A stretch of DNA of 64,000 nt from Mycobacteroides sp. LB1 (lineage in GTDB: Bacteria > Actinomycetota > Actinomycetes > Mycobacteriales > Mycobacteriaceae): contig NZ_JACCFF010000004.1 of NCBI RefSeq assembly GCF_013449725.1, positions 310,001 through 374,000 on the forward strand, given 5' to 3'. Below, piece after piece: positions 59,902-64,000 of the stretch. Position 1 is the first letter of the stretch, and every line of letters starts with the position of its first letter. The notes beneath the pieces are model-generated. The model had not been told where the DNA came from. It saw only the letters and a list, made by a program, of their open reading frames with translations, and did no database searches. A program made the position numbers and the translations under genes.

Positions 59902-61182
59902 ATGAAATCGCAATCGTCGCCCATGAAACATGGGAAGCTCGCTGCGGCAGGCAGATTCATTTCACGCTGCGACAGATCTTTGCATTCGCCAGAGCCGCTG
60001 GCCGTCTCATCCGGCTGGCTTTACGTTGCGTCAGCAATTTTCACCGGGCTAGCGGTGGTGGGCAAGGCGCCGCTCATCGGGGAAATCGTTCCCGTGCGCC
60101 TCGGCATCATTTACGTTTTCTGTGGCGTCAGCTGCCTGATGCCGTTGCTGTACAAGAAGTTTCTGAAGGTGTCGCACTTCTTGGTGGTCCCGATCCTGGC
60201 GGCGGTGTGGCTGACCGCAGTTGTCGTGCAATCCCGCCTTCTCAGCCACCTCCATAGCCAGGGGCGCGGCACCGATCAGGGCGACTGCATCACCGTGGGT
60301 GTAGGACGACTCCTTCATCGATCATGGCCGTACGACCGCGATCTAATGTGGAGTCACAACCCCATGAGCTGCGGTCCGGGATGGTTGGTGACTCATGCGC
60401 CTACGGTCTTCATCGGGTATCCGGCAACGATGGCCATGCTGTTCACCTGTGCCGTAGTGGTCGTGTATCTGGTACACGGATTTAAGAGTGCAGCCAACTT
60501 CGTTGTCTTGCTGGCAATTACCCCCGGATTCTGGCTGGCATATGCCAATGGAAACGACTTCGTCACATTCGGAGTTTGCGTCGCCGCGGTGTCAGCGCTT
60601 GCAACGGCCAACGGGCGCATGCAACGTTGGTTGGCCGCTGTCGGCGCTATCGCTCTCTCGCAGTTCCGCTTGCCCTTTGTACTGCTACCCGCGGCGATTC
60701 CACTCGATACGCCCCGCTTGCGTGAATATCGGAGTTTTACAAGACCACTTGCCGCTTTTGCGTGTCTTATGAGCATCGGCCTTTATGGGGTCTTCGCATG
60801 GTGGAGACCCGAGTTGATGTTGAGCGAGGGCCCATTTCACGTGCTGGAAAAATCAATGACCCTTGTCGGATTCCCCGGTGGCCGAATCGCGGTGATCGTC
60901 GCTTTCATGATCCTTACGGTCGTCATCGCGACCATTGCGCGCCGATTCCATGCGCGCTACTCCGCACTCGCGTACATCACGTTGACTCTCGTTCCGCTGT
61001 CGGTCGCTAGCTTGATCAACACGATCCAGACTCAGCGCAGTGTTATCGACGTCCTTGGGCACTGGGAAGGCGTGTCCTGGTTGACCGCTGTGGTCGCGGT
61101 TGCTGCCGGACTGGTGGGCTGTGGTCGTACGCCGGAACACACCGACCGAGACGAACACCTCGACGCCGTCAACTCCAGCTAG
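59902..61182 (+). CDS. Polytopic membrane protein, possible GT-C type
   Basis: 426 residues from ATG 59902, preceded by GGGGAGGG at good spacing. About ten transmembrane helices. The first extracytoplasmic loop region after helix 4 holds a polar cluster, DCITVGVGRLLHRSWPYDRD then WSHNPMSCGPGW, whose placement resembles the acidic loop of GT-C glycosyltransferases of the DUF2029/mannosyltransferase kind. I do not recognise the family with confidence. It is transcribed alone, between the island edge and an MFS gene, and may act on polyprenyl-linked glycan (inference). Confidence 0.65.
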   Translation: MKSQSSPMKHGKLAAAGRFISRCDRSLHSPEPLAVSSGWLYVASAIFTGLAVVGKAPLIGEIVPVRLGIIYVFCGVSCLMPLLYKKFLKVSHFLVVPILAAVWLTAVVVQSRLLSHLHSQGRGTDQGDCITVGVGRLLHRSWPYDRDLMWSHNPMSCGPGWLVTHAPTVFIGYPATMAMLFTCAVVVVYLVHGFKSAANFVVLLAITPGFWLAYANGNDFVTFGVCVAAVSALATANGRMQRWLAAVGAIALSQFRLPFVLLPAAIPLDTPRLREYRSFTRPLAAFACLMSIGLYGVFAWWRPELMLSEGPFHVLEKSMTLVGFPGGRIAVIVAFMILTVVIATIARRFHARYSALAYITLTLVPLSVASLINTIQTQRSVIDVLGHWEGVSWLTAVVAVAAGLVGCGRTPEHTDRDEHLDAVNSS

Positions 61183-61293
61183 TGACTGTCATCGAGCCGT
61201 TAATGCCGTCGGCTGCCACTTCTACGACCTCGAGCGCCCACAGCTCAGAAGTGTTGCTGTCGCCGGTGGTTGCGCGCCAGTTGCGCGGCGGCA

Positions 61294-62565
61294 TCACCCG
61301 TCTTGAGGGATAAACCTCTCAGGCCGAACGGTTTCGGTGGCCTCCCTGATGACGCAGATTGCGACGAGGCTTGCCGCACAGAACATCGCGCCAGCCAGCA
61401 TGGGCATACGGGGGCCGCCGCCATCAATGGCGATTCCGCCGAACAGGGCGCCGACGGCGATTGCGCAGTTGAACACCAGGACGTAGAGAGATGTCGTTGC
61501 TTCGCCGCTCCGCTTGTCGCTGACCCGTAGCACGAGGGTTTGCAGCGCGACGGGCAATGCCGAATAGGCCGCTCCCCATACGGCCATCCCGAGCGCTATC
61601 ACTAAAAGCGAATATGTGGGGATCATCATCAGCAGTACGCCGGCGGTCATTACCACGGTGAGCCCCGCCAGGACGGGCCGAATCGTGCGAAACCTGTTGA
61701 GCAGTGCGGCTGATGCGAAGTTTCCGGCGACGCCGGCGATGCCGTAGGACAGCAGGAGTGCTCCGATCAGCCCGTCATTGATCCCGCGTGCTCCGCTCAG
61801 AAACGGGGCGATGTAGGTATAGGCGCTGTAGTTGCCGATGACGACGCCGGCGGTGACGATCAGCGCTCTGCGAACGGACTTGGACTTCAACAATGGCACG
61901 AGGTCGGAGAAGGCAAAGGATCGTTGAGACGGGAGGGCTGGAAGCAGTAAACGTACGAGAACGAACGTGAGGGCGCACAGTGCCGACAGGAGCGCGAATG
62001 CCCAGCGCCATCCCAGGATGCTGCCCAGAAATGCGCTGCAGGGGACGCCGAGTACAAGCGCCAGGGAGATCCCGGAGAAGACGACCGCGGTGGCTCGCAC
62101 TGCATCGCGATCGGCGACGAGGCGGATCGCCACGCCGGCGACGATGGCCCACATGAGTCCGTGGATCAGGCCGCAGGTGAACCGCGAGACCATGAACAGG
62201 GCGTAGTTGTGAGAGGCGGCGGACAGCGCATTGCCGACGGCGAACACTGCCAGGATCGTGAGAAGTAGTGTCCGGCGATCGATGCGGCCGGTGAGAACAG
62301 TGGTGGCGGGGGCCAGGAGCCCGGCGAGGACGCCGTACAGGGTGACGCTGAGCCCGGCCTGACCTTCGGAGACGTGCAGGTCGCCCGCGATGGAGGGCAG
62401 CAGCCCCATCGGTGTCATTTCCGTTGTGGTGACGGCGAATACCGCCACTCCTACTGTGGCGACCGCCATCCATTTGCGCGGCGTTGTCTTGGCTGTGGCC
62501 GCTGGTGTGTGATCGGCCGTCTGGGTAGGGGCGACCTGCGATAGGCCGCGAGGCCCGGCGGTCAT
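61294..62565 (-). CDS. MFS drug/sugar exporter (DHA1, AraJ/SotB-like)
   Basis: 423 residues with twelve transmembrane helices. An N-terminal cytoplasmic tail of ~30 residues precedes TTTEMTPMGLLPSIAGDLHV, the typical DHA1 helix-1/loop sequence. The MFS signature follows in loop 2-3 (LTGRIDRRTLLLTILAVFAV), with motif C-like GVPCSAFLGSILGWRWAFAL in helix 5, which marks antiporters. Substrate unknown; relatives export arabinose, chloramphenicol or other drugs. Monocistronic, with its start at ATG 62565. Confidence 0.9.
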   Translation of the reverse strand: MTAGPRGLSQVAPTQTADHTPAATAKTTPRKWMAVATVGVAVFAVTTTEMTPMGLLPSIAGDLHVSEGQAGLSVTLYGVLAGLLAPATTVLTGRIDRRTLLLTILAVFAVGNALSAASHNYALFMVSRFTCGLIHGLMWAIVAGVAIRLVADRDAVRATAVVFSGISLALVLGVPCSAFLGSILGWRWAFALLSALCALTFVLVRLLLPALPSQRSFAFSDLVPLLKSKSVRRALIVTAGVVIGNYSAYTYIAPFLSGARGINDGLIGALLLSYGIAGVAGNFASAALLNRFRTIRPVLAGLTVVMTAGVLLMMIPTYSLLVIALGMAVWGAAYSALPVALQTLVLRVSDKRSGEATTSLYVLVFNCAIAVGALFGGIAIDGGGPRMPMLAGAMFCAASLVAICVIREATETVRPERFIPQDG

Positions 62566-63055
62566 GATGTGATCGCCAGGGCAGTGATGAACATGAGTGT
62601 TTTGGACGAAGACTGCCTCGCCGCTAGATAATGCACTGATCGCAGGATCGGGTACCTCCCGTACACGCAGTCATCCGAGTTAGCTTGCCCTCGTTGGGAT
62701 GGGCCTGGCCTCGCGCGTGTAGGCGCATCCCACTGGCGGATCAATCCGATCGCCAGCGGCGACCTCCTCGGCGAGCTTATCCCCTCTGGCTTGTGCCTCG
62801 TCATGCTGCTGATCGAGCGAAAGCGAGCCGAGTCCCGCCCCGCATTCTCAGATCTGGGGTGACGCGTTCTGGCGCACTTGGCCGGACCCGCGTCGACCAA
62901 CCGATCCCCGAGTGCGAAAAAGGTATGTCTAACAAGGTATTTGTAGTGGTGCGCTCTGGGCTTCCGCCTAGTTTGGGCACGATCGTGTGTCAGACCTGTC
63001 TCAAGTCGGTGTTTAGCGCACGTAACGATTGTGTTCTTTGATTCGATGTCTGATT
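62566..63055. promoter_or_regulatory. Intergenic region between the MFS and secreted-protein genes
   Basis: 490 bp shared by two divergent promoters. I see no gene with coding bias. The only symmetrical element is CACGATCGTG at 62979-62988, a perfect 10-bp palindrome about 70 bp before the secreted-protein start. It is too short to assign. Confidence 0.35.
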
Positions 63056-63448
63056 GTGAAGATTCTCGTAGGTATTGCAGCATCAGCAGCGATTGCTGCT
63101 AGCGGTTTGGGTCTTGCGGCCTCCGCTAACGCAGCCCCTGCCCCGGCCATCCCGGCGCCGAGCTATCACTGGTGCCCTGGCGAGTTCTGGAACCCGTTCT
63201 GGGGCTTCAACTGGTTTGACCGCGAATGTCACGATGACAACTGGCGCGATAGCGGTTGGGATCGTAACGGTTTTGACCGTGACGGCCGAGACCGTGACGG
63301 CTGGGATCGAAACGGCTGGGGGCGCGACGGCCGTCAGCGGGATTGGCGGGACGGTGACCGTCATGATGACCGCGGTGACCACCGGGACGATCGCGGCAAC
63401 CACCGAGACGATCGCGGTAATCACCGGGACGACGACTGGCGGCGTTAA
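63056..63448 (+). CDS. Small secreted Asp/Arg/Gly-rich repeat protein
   Basis: 130 residues from GTG 63056. Sec signal peptide (KILVGIAASAAIAASGLGLA to ANAAPAPA). A short conserved mycobacterial-type core follows (HWCPGEFWNPFWGFNWFDRECHDDNWRDSG), with two cysteines and many aromatics. The tail is built from degenerate units DRDGWDRNG and DHRDDRGN. Similar small exported proteins with the WCPG...WG.NW...CHDD core occur across mycobacteria as far as I recall, without known function. The tail repeats are DNA-repetitive and likely length-variable. Confidence 0.75.
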   Translation: MKILVGIAASAAIAASGLGLAASANAAPAPAIPAPSYHWCPGEFWNPFWGFNWFDRECHDDNWRDSGWDRNGFDRDGRDRDGWDRNGWGRDGRQRDWRDGDRHDDRGDHRDDRGNHRDDRGNHRDDDWRR

Positions 63449-63557
63449 CACCGCACACCAACACGGCCGCACGGCGGTCCGGAAAATGCGATCGAGGCCC
63501 GGACCCGAGGACTGGGGAGCAGCGCAGGAGTCTATGGGGCCGCGGTGTCGACGACCC

Positions 63558-64000
63558 TCAGCCGAACGGGCAGGTTCCAGTGGGGCGTTCCGGAGCGGCG
63601 AAGGTGTCAAGGCGATGGCTGTGGTAAAAGTCCGCCAGCTGCTCGTTTCGCCGTGTCAACGACCGCTCAAGTTTGTCGAATTTGCGCTGTGCCGCAGGCG
63701 AACCGTCGAGCTGTGAGCGCGCCGTGTCGATGCGAATGTTGTTGTACAGCACGGGTTCTACCAGCAACCGGTCGGGCGTCACCCGCCATACCAACTGCAA
63801 CAGTCGCGTATACAGCGCGAACTCGACGTTGTGGTGAGATTTGAGCTCGAATCCGATCATCTGGCGCAGCGCCGGATGCATGGCCTTAGCCGAGCACACT
63901 TGAATCATGCGGCCAGCAATGGGGCGAATCGCGAACCAGAGCGGCATCAGGGCTGGGCGTAGCGCGCCGGGGAGCAGCAGCGTCGGCAGCGGCAGTCGCA
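63558..64000 (-). CDS. Unknown protein, N-terminus beyond the window
   Basis: The frame is open to the window end, so the true start is outside; the first ATG inside is at 63947. The visible ~147 residues read PTLLLPGALRPALMPLWFAI, then KSHHNVEFALYTRLLQLVWR, RLLVEPVLYNNIRIDTARSQ and a basic/acidic helical tail ending TGTCPFG. It may be the C-terminal part of a membrane-associated enzyme, but I cannot place the family. It lies convergent with the secreted protein at 63056-63448, with 109 bp between. Confidence 0.6.
   Translation of the reverse strand, partial: RLPLPTLLLPGALRPALMPLWFAIRPIAGRMIQVCSAKAMHPALRQMIGFELKSHHNVEFALYTRLLQLVWRVTPDRLLVEPVLYNNIRIDTARSQLDGSPAAQRKFDKLERSLTRRNEQLADFYHSHRLDTFAAPERPTGTCPFG

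Noticed and set aside
62562..63083. Minus-strand open frame of 173 codons between the MFS and secreted-protein genes
   Set aside because: It overlaps both genes' start regions, is rich in Arg/Ser without domain features and lacks a ribosome binding site.

Overview
The window looks like a chromosome segment of a rapidly growing mycobacterium, most likely the Mycobacteroides abscessus/chelonae group. The grounds are high GC, frequent GTG starts and hallmark mycobacterial genes: a complete yrbEAB-mceABCDEF operon with a Mce-associated gene, an MmpS/MmpL pair, a divergent ethR-ethA pair with a recognisable EthR operator, and an MPT64-like secreted protein. The species call is inference.

Layout. 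1-6.6 kb: two secreted Ala/Lys/Glu/Pro-rich proteins, yaaA, a double-VOC protein, a Y-family polymerase, and a MarR/membrane-protein pair. 6.5-15.8 kb: ethR heads a tightly overlapping run (ethR, alcohol dehydrogenase, thioesterase, enoyl-CoA hydratase/isomerase) divergent from ethA. Then come an ArsR-SRPBCC fusion and mmpS-mmpL with a divergent TetR. 15.9-24.5 kb: small metabolic and regulatory units (MarR plus quinone-reductase-like enzyme, ArsC-like protein, LysR, NAD formate dehydrogenase, thiolase) and a carotenoid oxygenase beside a TetR gene. 24.5-35.2 kb: the mce operon on the minus strand. 35.7-38.0 kb: a third Ala/Lys/Glu/Pro-rich secreted protein.

38.0-47.7 kb is a polysaccharide locus: four glycosyltransferases, a Wzx-type flippase and a DUF218 (YdcF-type) protein in one overlapping run. 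It faces a polyprenyl-phosphate sugar-1-phosphate transferase across a 773-bp intergenic region, followed by a membrane diguanylate cyclase. A tRNA-Arg(CCU) gene follows.

48.0-59.4 kb, beside the tRNA, is an accessory island, partly of visibly lower GC. It starts with a 5'-truncated transposase-like remnant. Then come an XRE regulator with a small protein and an FRG-domain protein, an HNH protein, a PD-(D/E)XK protein divergent from an OLD-family ATPase/TOPRIM nuclease, and an NB-ARC/TPR (NLR-like) ATPase paired with a small two-helix membrane protein. The NLR carries two 16-residue copies of a motif at its N-terminus, and the membrane partner carries a related motif near its C-terminus. This is the layout of bacterial NLR/effector pairs thought to signal through amyloid templating, and it is the best candidate here for an undescribed system. 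Short sequences related to the tRNA-Arg 5' flank recur at the far edge of the island.

59.9-64.0 kb returns to core-like genes: a polytopic membrane protein, an MFS transporter, a small secreted Asp/Arg-rich protein and a gene cut by the window edge. No integrase, rRNA or CRISPR array was seen. Several operators were found by eye as palindromes next to regulator genes.
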